Source: Phoebastria nigripes
Taxonomy: Eukaryota > Chordata > Aves > Procellariiformes > Diomedeidae
Direction of reading: 5' to 3'
DNA length: 64,000 nucleotides
NCBI GenBank assembly: GCA_035582835.1
Contig: JAYKAV010000288.1
Coordinates: forward strand, 62,001 to 126,000
Shown: positions 35,619-47,406 of the stretch, piece by piece
Layout of the letters: each line of letters starts with the position of its first letter
Numbering within the stretch: the stretch's first letter is position 1
Translations under genes and position numbers: made by a program
Notes under the pieces: generated by a model
Seen by the model: only the letters and a program-made list of their open reading frames with translations
Databases searched by the model: none
Told to the model about the DNA's origin: nothing

Positions 35619-38458
35619 CAGAGGGAGAGTCTTCAGGGTATTTTGTTCAGAAGTTAATTTATTTGAACAGGGTGAAGAGTAATGTATACTTTTTACACCT
35701 TACTAGTGCTATATATTTGTGTTATGTGTAACAACAGCTAAGTGCTGTGACCCTCACTGCAAAAAAAATCCCTGTACGTTTCATTGAAAAGCTCATGCCA
35801 CCTGCACTGACCTGTTCAGAAAGCCCCGTAAAAGCGTAAAATAAATTGACATGGCTAGACACTAGGGTGATAGATCCTTAGGTATACATAGGTACATATA
35901 CAGTACCTCCTGTGAAATTTTCCTTGACTGTGCAGTTAAGGAATCTGAATTTACTACACAAAGTAGATTTATATTAGATGGAAGTCTCCCTACTCATGTC
36001 CTGGCCAGTCCATCCTCAAGGGGTATTGCAGCACTGTAGGACTACCTATTAAATAGACGATATAGTGAAACATTAGGCAAAACACAAGACACTTAGCTAC
36101 TGAGAAATTCTCATAGGGACTTACAGGCCACTTCTTTAGATTGCATTTATATATGAATGCCAAGAATATATTGTCACATACAAAAGATATTTTGGGGGCA
36201 AAATGTCTTCAGTATTTATTGAAGTGTAATCAACTCTTCCAAGACACTAGGAAAGCTCACCTGGACATAGGAGATTACTTCAGAGAATTTTCATGACATA
36301 CCCAGAAATCCCCAGTAGACAGGGAAAGAGGTTGAAAACATTAAAACAGATTATTCGACTCACCAGAAGGAGTCTACCTGCTATGTGTTACACAGACTCA
36401 GTCTGTTAAATCCCAGTTGGCTCCTTAAAGTGTGAAGTAACTACAATTGAAATGAACAAGAACATTTTTTTCCTTAAAAAAATCTGGCAAGTTTTTCTTT
36501 TTGTTTGACCCCTCTTCAGTGAACAATTTATCCCTTTAGGACCAGATATAATGGTCTCCATATGGGGTTGCAGCTTTAGGTAATTTAAGAGAGAGGCTAG
36601 TGCAGTACACAGACAATTATTATTAGCAAGATTTCACAATAAAAGTGCATTGCATTCATGCTATGTAATCTACCTGCTTAATCTTTACACAGTTATTAGT
36701 TTAAATTTTTGGAGTTTCTGAAAGCCACTTATGTAAGAGTTACCCTCTTCCCTTTGTGGCATCATTACAGTAGCCATAAATGGAGGAGGATGAAGTGGAA
36801 TTTCAAACTGGGTTTAAATGCAAAGGATTAACAGAAAGCAGTTTCTGTGTGGCAGCCTTCATCTATATTCTGGCTTGCTACAGGAACGATCTGTAGATCA
36901 TTCAGACATTTGTCTTGGTTGTTTCAGTAACCTTGGGTTGAAACGAAGTTTGAATTAGATTATTGCAGAATTTTGCCACAGCTGCTTCATCGATAAATTT
37001 AATATTTATACTCTATGAGCATGATCCTATAAGTATTTTGCCCTGGCTTAGTCTATTTATGTAAGTAGTTTTAAAGACTTGATTGCAAATTTTTTTCAAG
37101 TGAAATGAGTCACATACAAGTTCTGGTAAGAAATGAGTCTTTTGAATATACTAAAACATATTTTCGAGAAAAAACATGCCTACATAAGAAATCCTTAGGC
37201 AAGTTTTTAGCTGCCCTCCTGTTTACTTCAGTAACAAGTGCATTCTTACCTTTCAATAGAAGATAGTGATTTTTTTCAGGACAAAGAGATTTCAAATATT
37301 TACAAATAGATACCAAAAAAAAATCTTGTCACCCCTATGTGAGCTTGTAATACTTCAAAACAAAAAGCTTTCTTCCCTCCCCTATCTGGTGGGAAAGACC
37401 TCTTCAGAAGTCAATAAATACCTTCATAATGAAACCAATGTCCTTTTTAATGGAAAGAAGATGATTGATTCAAACACTGAAGTTCCTTAAGCTTGTTCAT
37501 TGACTGAAGATTATACTGTATAGACTGAGTATCTCACCTGACCTTAGTTACAGCAGAGTACAGAGAGGGAGATGGCTTTCAGCACCAAGCCTAGGCCAGA
37601 AAACCTAAAAGCAAGTTTGCATTCTCAGTTTATGCATCATCTGAGTTACACGCTGGGGTGACANTTAAAGTGACCTCAGCTGCTCCTCCTTTTCTACCTA
37701 CATCCTAATTTCCATGCAAAAGAAATCAAGATGAATATTCCTAACAGAAGCCAGTGCATGCTCTAGAACTACCTACTCTGGGCAACCTGGGCACCAGCTC
37801 ATTATGAGTGCCCCAGTATACCATAGATAAATGTGTGAGTGTATTGTTGCATAGAAGATAGTGTCTCCCATATTTGGAAAGCACCATTTTACATTCAGAT
37901 ATACTAGTGTAAAGTAATGAAGTCCCCTGTGGTAAATGCCAATCAATACCTATTCCAAGGTTAAACTACAACTAGCAGTTCTGTGATACGAATTCAAAGC
38001 ACAGAATCAATTCACTTCCATTTTGTTTAGTGCTCTTCTTTTTTTTTTTAGTGTCTACTAAAGGATGTTTATGAGTCACAATGAAACTTGGTGTGAACTT
38101 ACTGTATGGCATAAAACCCTATTCAGTAGTCGCCATGTATGTATTTGTGTGTGCACGTATATATCCATGTAGAAATACCAAGTGTGGCATGTGGGTTAAG
38201 TAGATTTGTAAGTTTTTATTTCATCACTGGCTGATTTATTTGCAAACAATTATTGAAATATTAGTACTAATTGCAAAGAGTGCAGCACTTCATACTTTAA
38301 CTATGCTGCTTCTGCATTGTTTCTCATAATTCATCTGTGGTATAATTGCATGTGGAGATGGCTGATGAGAAAATCAGATGAGGTCATTCAAAGCAGTTGC
38401 TACTTTAATGGACAAGGAGCATGGATTTATCACTCTAGCAATATTAATATCAAATATG

Positions 38459-38482
38459 TATATATGTATGCATACATATATA
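38459..38482. repeat. 24-base perfect palindrome, A/T-rich
   Basis: The sequence centred on ATGCAT between 38470 and 38471 is its own reverse complement over 24 bases, with no spacer. It sits in an alternating AT/GT context. Confidence 0.85.
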
Positions 38483-38824
38483 GAAATACAGCTTTGTCTC
38501 ATTTATTATACTATAAGACAGGTCCGTACATAGATGTGTATGTATATATGCTTAAAGAGAACTCATGGATCATTGCTGGGATTTTGATTAATTTAATATT
38601 AATTATGGGAATTTCTTTCAGAACACTACTTTGAAATGAATAAGAGTCAGNACCTCAAATGAAATGTGTTCATGTTCACGACAGGTAACTGTCAAATTAC
38701 TGTACAAAGCATGGAGTAAATTTGAATTCTGATGACAGAAAAATGCAGCTCTGCTTCAGCGGTGATTGAATACATCTATAACTGTCTCTGCTCAGCAGAA
38801 TCCCACTCTTTCAGAGGGGATAAG

Positions 38825-38885
38825 TGGGATCAAATTCTAACCCAGCCTCACTAGTATAGTTAAACCAGCTCAGAATATACTTAAC
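38825..38885. repeat. Old unclassified repeat, possible copy
   Basis: 'gggatcaaattctaacccagc' followed by 'ctcactagtatagttaaacc' resembles the 'ggatcagattctgatctcagttacactggtgtaaat' motif that I recall from sauropsid non-coding DNA. The match is degraded. Confidence 0.3.
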
Positions 38886-39368
38886 GTCAGTGCTAAGTAG
38901 GCAGTTCCCCTTAACGTTATGTGAGTGTTTATTGCACGGCCAGGCATACTATCGTAATGTCCCATGGCACTTCATAGGGCACAGAGTCCAGAGAGATGCT
39001 ATTAGAATCACGCTGGGATTGCCATAGCCAACCCCAAGAAACTGTCCCTCTGGGTAATAATCAATGGCAGAATTAAACTATCACATTATACACGTATATC
39101 TCCATTTATTTGCTTTGCCAAGTGTAGCCACAACTAAGGAATGGATCTTTTCTTTAATGTATTTTCAAGGTCATACCATGTACTTGTTTCCCTTGAAATG
39201 GCTATAAATTTGCTGAATGCACCCATATGAGCTAACATTAGATAACAAATGGACTCTCTGAGGTAATCTAAGATTGTGCACTCAGTTTCTAATTCTGTAT
39301 CTTGACTTTCAAAATTACTTTACTTTCTGTGGTGGTGAGAGAAAACATCCAGACAGGCCACAAATATA

Positions 39369-39411
39369 ACACACACACGGACACACACGCACAGACACAC
39401 AGACACACAGA
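39369..39411. repeat. (CA)n microsatellite, interrupted
   Basis: ACACAC blocks interrupted by GG, G and AG over about 43 bases. Confidence 0.9.
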
Positions 39412-39615
39412 GAAATAATCTCTCTTTTCACTGTGTTCTGGGTGTATGCATATACACATATACAGAAAACCTACAATTAAAAATCCAGTTAGAAGAATGT
39501 TTGTTCACTTTATTCACAATTAGGTAAATTAATGCTCAGCAGTAATTTAAGAAATTTAGGGCCTACTGGGAACAAGAGGAAATCCTTTTATGTCTGATGA
39601 AGTCATAGAGACCAT

Positions 39616-39670
39616 TAAAAAAACAAACAAACAAACAAAAACCCCCAAAAAACCCCCAAAACCCCCACAA
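39616..39670. repeat. (AAAC)n plus A/C5 tract
   Basis: Four AAAC-type units, then three C5 blocks separated by A4 to A6. The minus strand reads as G5 blocks separated by T runs. Confidence 0.8.
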
Positions 39671-39828
39671 TCTTTTAATTTTCTTTCCAGGAAGTTGAAG
39701 GTGTTACATCACTGTGACACCAAGGTCAGGGAGAGTGGAGAATCACATTTTCATTTAAACACTACTTTTCACCTGAGATAGTCCAAGGTCTTCAGTATCA
39801 GTTCTTGCACCCTGCTTTGAGGCCAATG

Positions 39829-39962
39829 GGTGTTATTCTTCCTCTTCTAAACAAGTGCAAATGGAGACATGGAAAGGTTAATTGACTCAAGACTATCAAT
39901 CCAGTTAGTGGCAGAAGAGTGAACAACCTCTGAGAGCTCTGGTTTCTGGTTATTTGTTCTCT
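39829..39962 (-). mobile_element. MIR SINE, antisense copy
   Basis: Read on the + strand, the order 'gttattcttcctcttct', 'tgcaaatggagacatggaaaggttaattgactcaagac' (to 39893), 'ccagttagtggcagaagag' and 'gagctctggtttctgg' follows the reverse complement of MIR ('attatccccattttacagatgg...gaggttaagtgacttgccc...agctagtaagtggcagagc...'). The match covers most of the core, with many substitutions, as expected for a repeat older than the mammal-sauropsid split. Confidence 0.72.
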
Positions 39963-42900
39963 GGATCTCAAGCATAAAATATCTTAATGTGTATTTCGAT
40001 GTCAATACTCTTGAGTTTTTTGAGCATACTTTGTTACTGTAGTTGGCTTGTGAGTTTGGAACTTTTTCCTTTTGTTAAGTGTCTTTTAATTTGAATAACA
40101 ATACAGGGAATGCTGCAATGATCCCTGCTATTTCAGTCTTCATTTCTGAAAAGATGGGCTCTGAAACTCTAAATGATTATGCAAATGAATTAACAAATAG
40201 TGTTAAAATTTGGGTTTCTTACACATGGAAATCTTTTTCATATACCTACCTGTTTTCAGGATCAAAACCTTAAAGGCTTAAACTGAAAGGGAGAGTCTCT
40301 CAGAATTCATTTGATCTTGCAATGAATTGTCAGGTGTTTCAACCCTTGTTCAGAGGGCTTCTCCAGGAGGGTGCAGACCTATGCCATGTCAGGAGGCATT
40401 TCCAAATAGCTGGATTTTTTTTGTGTACTTAGAAGGCTATAACAACTGCCACTGCTAGTGAATGAACTATACTTGAAAATTAATACTGTGCAGTATGCTG
40501 AATAATGACCCTATTTTAATTGTACATTGTCTGTTGGCAGCAATCCGTGACTGTATTAACTTCTAACATCATTACTGACTATCTCAAACTGACAATGACT
40601 GATACTTTGCAGCAGGCAGATAGACAATTATTATAGTGTCCACACCAACAAGTTCTGTGCTCAGTAAAGCTAACAGTGCAATGTTTCTGGACCTTCTGTA
40701 GGTAGAGGGGATGCGTATGTAAACCTGCTTTTTAATTAGATCTATATTAGGACCCACTTTTCACCTCATCTCTCATTCCCAAAACATAGAAGACTGACTA
40801 TAAGCTTGTTATTATTTCTCTGTTAGGCTCGATGTTCCTCAGTCACATACATGTAGAAACGCCATAGATGAAGCCTGCCTGAAAGCACTGCTCAGACAGA
40901 TGATACCTCCACTACATCTGCCCAGCTCTGACTGATTGACCTGCTCAGATCTGGAAAACAAAGAAGTGATAGAGGAACTTTGTTGTGTGGCTGTCACTGG
41001 CCACCTGTCATGTAACACAGATAAAATGGGAGACCAGAGACCGACAGAAAGCCCAGTGACAGCCATTAATTGGCCTCAGATATAGTGAAAACCAAAGGCA
41101 TTGTCCCCAGCTTCATGATCAACAGGGCCATTGCTAATGGTTTATGATGACAATCTATGCAGAAAATAATGCACAATTGGGATAATAGCCCCTCGGGGGT
41201 GAGGTGTAGAGGAGGTGGCATCGCTGGATGAGGGTGTCAGGCCACCACCCTCTTGAAGGGTCGGAGCGAGTGTCCCCTTCCCCGGGGGTGCCCTGGGTGC
41301 TGCTAGTCCGCACTGGACAGGGGGCAGAGGGCTTGCTTGGTACGAGTGTGTTGTGTGTGTTGCAGAATAAGAATCTTAGAATAGAAATGGCTCTCCACCC
41401 TAGATGCCTGTCCGGCTTATTAAGTTTTAAGCTGTGTGTCACTGAGTGGTATGTTTTGCTCCTTCTGGCCACACCAGCTAAATTCCCCTGTGACAAAAAA
41501 TCAAAGAGGAAAGTCTTACTTTAAAAAGTGCAAGAATATGAAGCCAAAGCTAGAGCCCAAATGCTTTGAGAATGAAACTAAGAGCAGCAAAAGAAGTAAT
41601 ACCGCTATACCAGAAGATAGTTTCCAGGATATCATGAGATCCTCTACTTTCCTATGAGCAGGGTGTGAAATCTTTCTCTACAGCACATCATCTCCTTGTT
41701 AAACTGTTATTTACAAAAATAGAATTCAGTATAAAATAAAATGAAATTAAAACTCAAGTACATATATTAAATATATAATTCTTAAGCAATTGAAGCACTT
41801 CAAACTAAATAATAAAATGAAATCAAATCACTTGTAACTTTCCACATTATGTATATTTGCCAGGCAGCTGAAAAACACTTGTCAGTGTTGCATGCTTTTA
41901 CTTTTAACGGCTGGTACCAAGTTGCAGTGATTTAAAGTTCTTGGACTCCTAGCTTAAGACACATGTTTTCTCAGTGACAGTTACCTAGTTAAAATTTGTT
42001 ATCAGACATGAATAGTAGGTAGGTGTTTCAGGACTTTTAATGCTTCTCCTCTGTGGTGCTGATTTTTTTGTAATTCTGTCTAGCGTGTGTCTGTCACTGC
42101 AGATTTTCTGTGTGGTACCCAGTTCAGTTTCATTCTTCCAGCTTGAGCTTGGTATGTGCAGAGCTGAACATTAAATATGTTGGAAAACTTAAATTAACAA
42201 TGTTTTATTAGATATTAAGTAGTCACTGCATTTCATTTTACTTATGTCTTCAAGATATTGCAGAGAAACACACCTCGTTAAAATCTTAGCATTTCTGATA
42301 TAACAGAAAAGAGGTGGAGAAGGTAGAAACAGGAAGTTATATCTAGTGGCACTGAAGACAAATTGTGTAATCAGAAATCCTTATGTGCCTTTGCCATATT
42401 CATTTATCATTAGGAGACACATTTCAAAAGAGAAAGAGAAGTAAACTCTTTCACCTCTTGCATAGAAAAAGGAGTTGAAGATCACAAAAAAATGATTCTT
42501 CGTTAAAGATTACAGATCTGTTGGCCCTTTGTTAATTTATCTATGAGATACAGTTGAAAATACATTGAATCTTACTTTGTACAGAGCTTGCATAGTTTAT
42601 CCCTTCAGATCCTGACTTGTTACAATATTCAAATATCACATATGTGTACTCCTTTTTCTAAATTCCAGTTTTAGAGGAAGTGATTTTTTCCCCTAGAATA
42701 AACAGTCCACAGTGTGAGGAAATAACAACCCTGGCAATGGGAAACTGCAAAAGACTTATAGCTGGCTATATGTCTTCACAAATAAAGAGTTACATTTATA
42801 CACGAGTGGCAAACATTGCTGAAAAACACCTGATGGTCAGCACCAATAGACAGCTCTCTAATTTTGTGTCCATCATAGTATAAATGAGGTGTTTTGGGGA

Positions 42901-43189
42901 GTGATATGCTAATATTGGAAATTTTTTATTGACTCATGCTATAGTATCTGATTGTCAGGGAGAATTCCAGTTCTCAGGGTGATTTAATGGAGGAGCAGTT
43001 GAGAAAGTATATTGAAGTTGTATTTATTTGTGTGGCAACTAATCTTAAACACTGTGCTGCAGCAGAGAAGAAGTAGTTCAATGCAGTTAGTTTCACACAA
43101 AACAACGTCTTGGCTATAGAATGAACTCTGGCAGTCTGGTGAAGTGAATTTATTACTGTTGCCTATTTATTGTTTATGATGTGCTAAAG
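39963..43189. other. Gene-free stretch with a GC-rich patch
   Basis: It is mostly AT-rich, but 41180-41350 is strikingly GC- and CpG-rich (listed separately). Overlapping frames on both strands there (41155-41496 minus, 113 codons; 41228-41524 plus, 98 codons) reflect the low stop frequency of GC-rich DNA. An ATGCAAAT octamer-like motif lies at about 40179. Confidence 0.5.
41180..41350. other. Unexplained GC/CpG-rich patch
   Basis: About 170 bases with blocks such as CCCCTCGGGGGTGAGG, GGTCGGAGCGAGTG and CCCCGGGGGTGCCCTGGG, and at least seven CpGs, within otherwise CpG-poor DNA. Just downstream, 'gtgttgcagaataagaatc' (about 41358-41376) faintly resembles the polyadenylation region of an avian retroviral LTR, but I find no TG/CA ends with flanking repeats. 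It could be a decayed LTR, a small CpG island or part of a transcribed element. I cannot tell which. Confidence 0.5.
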
Positions 43190-43296
43190 ACCTAGAAATC
43201 CCATTCAGGATCAGTCCCCAGTCAGGCATGGGTTGTACAAACAGATAAGAATAAGACAATTCCTGCCTCCATAAGCTTTACATGTAATTATTTGCG
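43190..43296. repeat. Decayed ancient interspersed repeat, family unknown
   Basis: 'ggatcagtccccagtcaggcatgggttgtacaaacagataa' and 'gacaattcctgcctccataagctttaca' parallel a repeat I recall from sauropsid genomes ('gcactgtacaaacacata...gacagtccctgccccaaagagcttaca'). I cannot give its class. Confidence 0.4.
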
Positions 43297-44844
43297 AACT
43301 CTGATCCCCTTGACAAGATTAAGTCTGTTAGTTTCTCAGGAAGCACTATGAATGTAGAGATTACCTTGCTGAAATCCTGAACATGAGTTAATCAGTGTAT
43401 CAGGTATGTTAATATTATAGTATGTTATAAGGATTACGAATAGATGAACAGACCTGTAGTTTTCTGGATCCGTAATGCTCAACCCTGTAACAAAGAAAGG
43501 AAAATAGACAGAAATTTGCAGATAAATCTCAAAACTGTGAAAATGTGCTTGTGTGCCCAACTGCAAGACACCACTTAAGTGATTCCTTACACATGTGATG
43601 TTAAAATGTCAACTGGAGATTTTAATTCTGGGTATGAATTTATAAAGAAAGCTCTTCTACTACTTTTAGTGAAGGCACAGTTTTAGCTTATTTAGATTTG
43701 ATATAGAATCCAGTGAAATTATTGGAAAGTGTTCTAGTGACTTCACTGAGGTATGAATTATGCCCAACATGATTATGCCCTAGCTCATGCGGCCTGTTCC
43801 ACTATTCAGCTCTGGAAGAATATTGATTTCTATTTTTCTGATGAAGGCTGGGTTAACTAACCACTTATTGAGGGAAGGAATAGATTGTGGCTATGAACTG
43901 GAGAAAAAGCATTTCATCCTCTTTAATTGGTTCTTATTTGCATATGAGCACATTACTTTAAGGCAATTTTTGGAAGTTCCTCTTAATGCTGTCCTTGAAA
44001 TCTCATTTCTAGTGTTTGGACACTGTATCAAATATCTCAGCCTACAGGACCGCAATTATCACCTGCAAAACACACATTGTATCTTTACCCTCTCATTGAT
44101 CTTTTTAGTTAGTATAAAGCAGTCCACATCTTATGAATAACTAAGCATATTTTTATCACTCACAAACATTTCCTTACCTATACGATATAACTGTAGTTTT
44201 ATAACCAGCTTCTTAATTGTTTGCTTACCAACAAAACAAAAAAAATAATCCCCCTATTCTTTCTAAACGCTAAATTTTTACTCAAATCTTCCAAATGCCT
44301 TTTTCCCTGTGTATTCTCTGTCACTGAGCAAAAGTGATGTATTGGCATATTATTGTAGTCCACATTATGTATGCTTGTAGAAATCTATCAACCCATAAAA
44401 TAATAATAAAAAAGCCATTTCCACTCAGTGAGTTAGCACAGAAACTCCAAATGCCATTCAAAAGGTCTATATCTCCTGGTGCATTCACTTCTATTCCAGG
44501 GATTATCATGGTAAAACCATGAATCTTCAGACCTTTTGACACTCATACACATGAACACTTTTACACGTCAGAGCATGCACTACAGAGTCAGTTGTTGTAT
44601 TCCTAAGTGTTTGTAAGATTCAGCTTTATGTAAAATGACAGCTTTTGTTATTTCTTGTGCAAAGAAATATTTCCAGACACTTCTATACTTTCAACTATTT
44701 CCATACTCCTAGAGGTAGTCTTTTTAAAGTATATCTGCAGCTAACAAAGTTGTTTGGATTTATCATTGAGATCAAAAAAAGTTAGAACACTGCTTTCAGC
44801 ACTCTAAACTCAGAAGCTTCAGGTTCAAGTTATTTCCACTTTCT

Positions 44845-44907
44845 GGTTTTGTTTGTTTGTTTAGTTGGTTGGGTTTTGTTGTGGTTGGTTTCTTTCTTTT
44901 GTTTTTA
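44845..44907. repeat. (TTTG)n / (GGTT)n-rich tract
   Basis: Consecutive TTTG units followed by GGTTGGG and GGTTGGTT blocks. Confidence 0.75.
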
Positions 44908-45734
44908 ACTGAAAGTGAATCCGATTAATATTTTCCATTTTTCTGTTTTTGGCAGTCAAAGATTCTGAATAATGTCATTGTCAAGGGTAGTTCTTTATTT
45001 AATTTTCTGGTATTCAAATTTTCATCTAAGTATTGCTACCTTTTGCATATTACTAGTTTTTTAAATTAAACACTAGAATAAGATCATCTATATTTTTTAT
45101 TGAATGGTTTTTTTAAAGCCTCAATTTCTTACAATTTATGAAGAAGTATGGCTAGATTTTGGAAAACTACATGTTACTCATAATACTTTCTTCATTTAAA
45201 AGTGTCTCCTAAGGGCAAAAGCCATTAGTACTAACCTTTTAATGAGAACAGACAGTCTTTTAATTGTAGATTTTCCTGAAGAATAGTTTGCACTTTGCCC
45301 TCAACACCTAGGTGATTATGCTTTTTTAATATTCACATGAAATATAAAATAGTTCTGGTTGCATTTGTGGTCTTTTCTGATGTTTCTTCATGCACTTTTA
45401 GTGTTGTTTCTGTATGTCTTATGCTTTCCACAGTGCTTCCTTGCACAGAAGTGATGATGGGTGTGACTGGGAAAGGGATAATGAAGCCATAATACCTGAC
45501 AGAATGTGATTTATGCTGCTGTAATTGATATTTTCTGTGTTGTTAATGTGTTTGCGTGCCATCAAATTGCTAAGACTGAATTATGGAAATGTAGATCACA
45601 CATTTACGTGTTATCAGGGTTAGAAGTGGCTTTGTGTAACAGTAGTCCAAATAAAAGAAAGTGAAAGTGTTTCTAGAGCAATAATTATTCTAATTATCAT
45701 GATTATTTTATTTTTCCCCTCATTGAAAAAAACC

Positions 45735-45800
45735 CAGGACCTGATAACACACCACTGAAATCAATGAACAGTCTACCATCAGTATCAATGGACATAAAAT
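45735..45800. repeat. Old unclassified repeat with 'caatgga' core
   Basis: 'accactgaaatcaatgaacagtctaccatcagtatcaatggaca' matches the recurrent pattern 'cattgaaatcaatgaaaagactcccattgacttcaatgga' that I recall from sauropsid non-coding DNA. Confidence 0.4.
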
Positions 45801-46674
45801 TGGACATATTTCATCACTTGGTTTTTCATGAAAAAGGACTATAGGATTTAGTCTTAATTTACTAAAAATAATATGAAATTAAAATAAATATATTTAAAAC
45901 CTCATAAGACTCTATTTCCTAGTAAAAGTGACTTCAGTGAGTTGTTCAAGACCTACTGCAGGCTTTTGCAGAAATGTCAGCATTGAATACATAATTTGTC
46001 TCCCCTCCCTCCTGCCTAGCAGCAGAGTTCAACAGTGCTTCAGAAGCAGCTTATCTTCTGAAGTTTTAATACTTCTAATTTACTTTCTGAAGAGAAGGTA
46101 AATCTTTAAAGTAGACCAGCTGCCTCTAACAAATTTGTTGCCTGTAGTAAGCTAAATAGGAGAGGAATCCACGGCATTCATCTTTCACGCAAGTTGTATA
46201 TGAACCATGGATGACTGTGGGTAGCTGAGTTTCAAAAGCGGACAACCCTGTTTCTGCCTCATCTGGATGTTGCATGTTGTAGCAGTTTAAAACCAGCAGG
46301 GGTGCTTTCAAGTCAAGTCTCTTTATATAAAAAGCTAAATTTGGATTACAAACTTGACTCTCNATTGGACTTTTTAAGCACAAATGTTACTTGAAAGTAG
46401 CCCTGTATTCTTTGCACTAAAACACAAATACATCTGGTAGTTTTGGGGACCTTCAGCTTTTTTCCTTCAGCCATTAGTTTAACGTGAAAACAGTTCCTCA
46501 TATCAGAATTTTCTGGTCACCTATAAAATTCTGTAACCAAGAAAACTATCAAGCATGTTAGATGAGCTTGTCCTGAAGTTCAAAAATCAAAGTATCTGCT
46601 AGAAATTTAAAAACAAGCAAAGAACTCAAGCACTTACAAGAGTATGCTTTTTTAAAGCTTGGGTTAATCCAAAA

Positions 46675-46703
46675 GATTGATTGATTGATTGATTGATCGA
46701 TTT
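46675..46703. repeat. (GATT)n microsatellite
   Basis: Six to seven tandem GATT units, the last with one substitution (GATC). Confidence 0.9.
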
Positions 46704-47094
46704 GGAGCATCCATCGCTTAAGTAAAATTCAGCTTAACATCTTACTCTTACACGGAGGGCTGTAGTTCTTTATGTTCATCTTTACAACTTTCCTTTTTCT
46801 TGCACTTCTTATTAGAAACATAAGTTGTCCTCAGGATGGCCCTATGGCAAAATAGACCCAGAAATGTCATGGCTTTGAAAGCCTGGGAAGACACGCATGG
46901 AAGTTTACCTTCATGTTCTTAGGAGTTGTAAGGTGTTCTATGTACACAAAACACAATACACACCAATACACACTATTGCAGCTATTNTTTTTTTTAACTG
47001 AGATGTAAAACAGAATTCTCAAACTTTCAAATCTGTTTTAAACTGGCGTATGTATTACTTAAAGAATGTTTTGCCAGAAGACTGAGAAGTGATT

Positions 47095-47160
47095 ATTTGA
47101 GTCTGCTCCATCTGGAGTCTTTCCATCGATTGCAATGGGAGTTCAGCTAAACCCTTAATA
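47095..47160. repeat. Old unclassified repeat with 'caatggga' core
   Basis: 'ggagtctttccatcgattgcaatgggagttcagctaaaccctta' follows the same pattern as the copy at 45735 ('tctttccattgacttcaatgggagttggatcaggccctta'). Confidence 0.42.
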
Positions 47161-47363
47161 CACAACATTTTCTTTCATAGAAGAGCATCTGCAGTTGGGT
47201 CATTTAATCTATTCTCACACTAATTTAGGTTTATTTTCCTACAGTAAATGCACTGGCTAGTTTAGTTTAAAATATCACAAAAAGTTTTCACCTGTTCTGA
47301 AATTCTCCTCGGGACCATTTTCAAGCTTAACACATTGTATCATATCAATTTTATTGAGTAATT

Positions 47364-47406
47364 TAAAAAAAAAAAAAAGAAAACAAGAAAAAAAAAGCCC
47401 CCCCCA
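47364..47406. repeat. A-rich tract ending in C8
   Basis: A13 or more, then GA-interrupted A runs, then a short poly-C. Confidence 0.8.

Larger units (their letters stand above)
34923..39828. other. Gene-free stretch with microsatellites
   Basis: It holds a GT-rich tract at 35585-35618, a CA-rich tract at 39369-39411, an AAAC/ACCCCC tract at 39616-39670 and a 24-base perfect palindrome at 38459-38482. Frames such as 38317-38634 (+, 105 codons) run through the palindromic AT sequence and have no domain. I see no exon. Confidence 0.5.
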
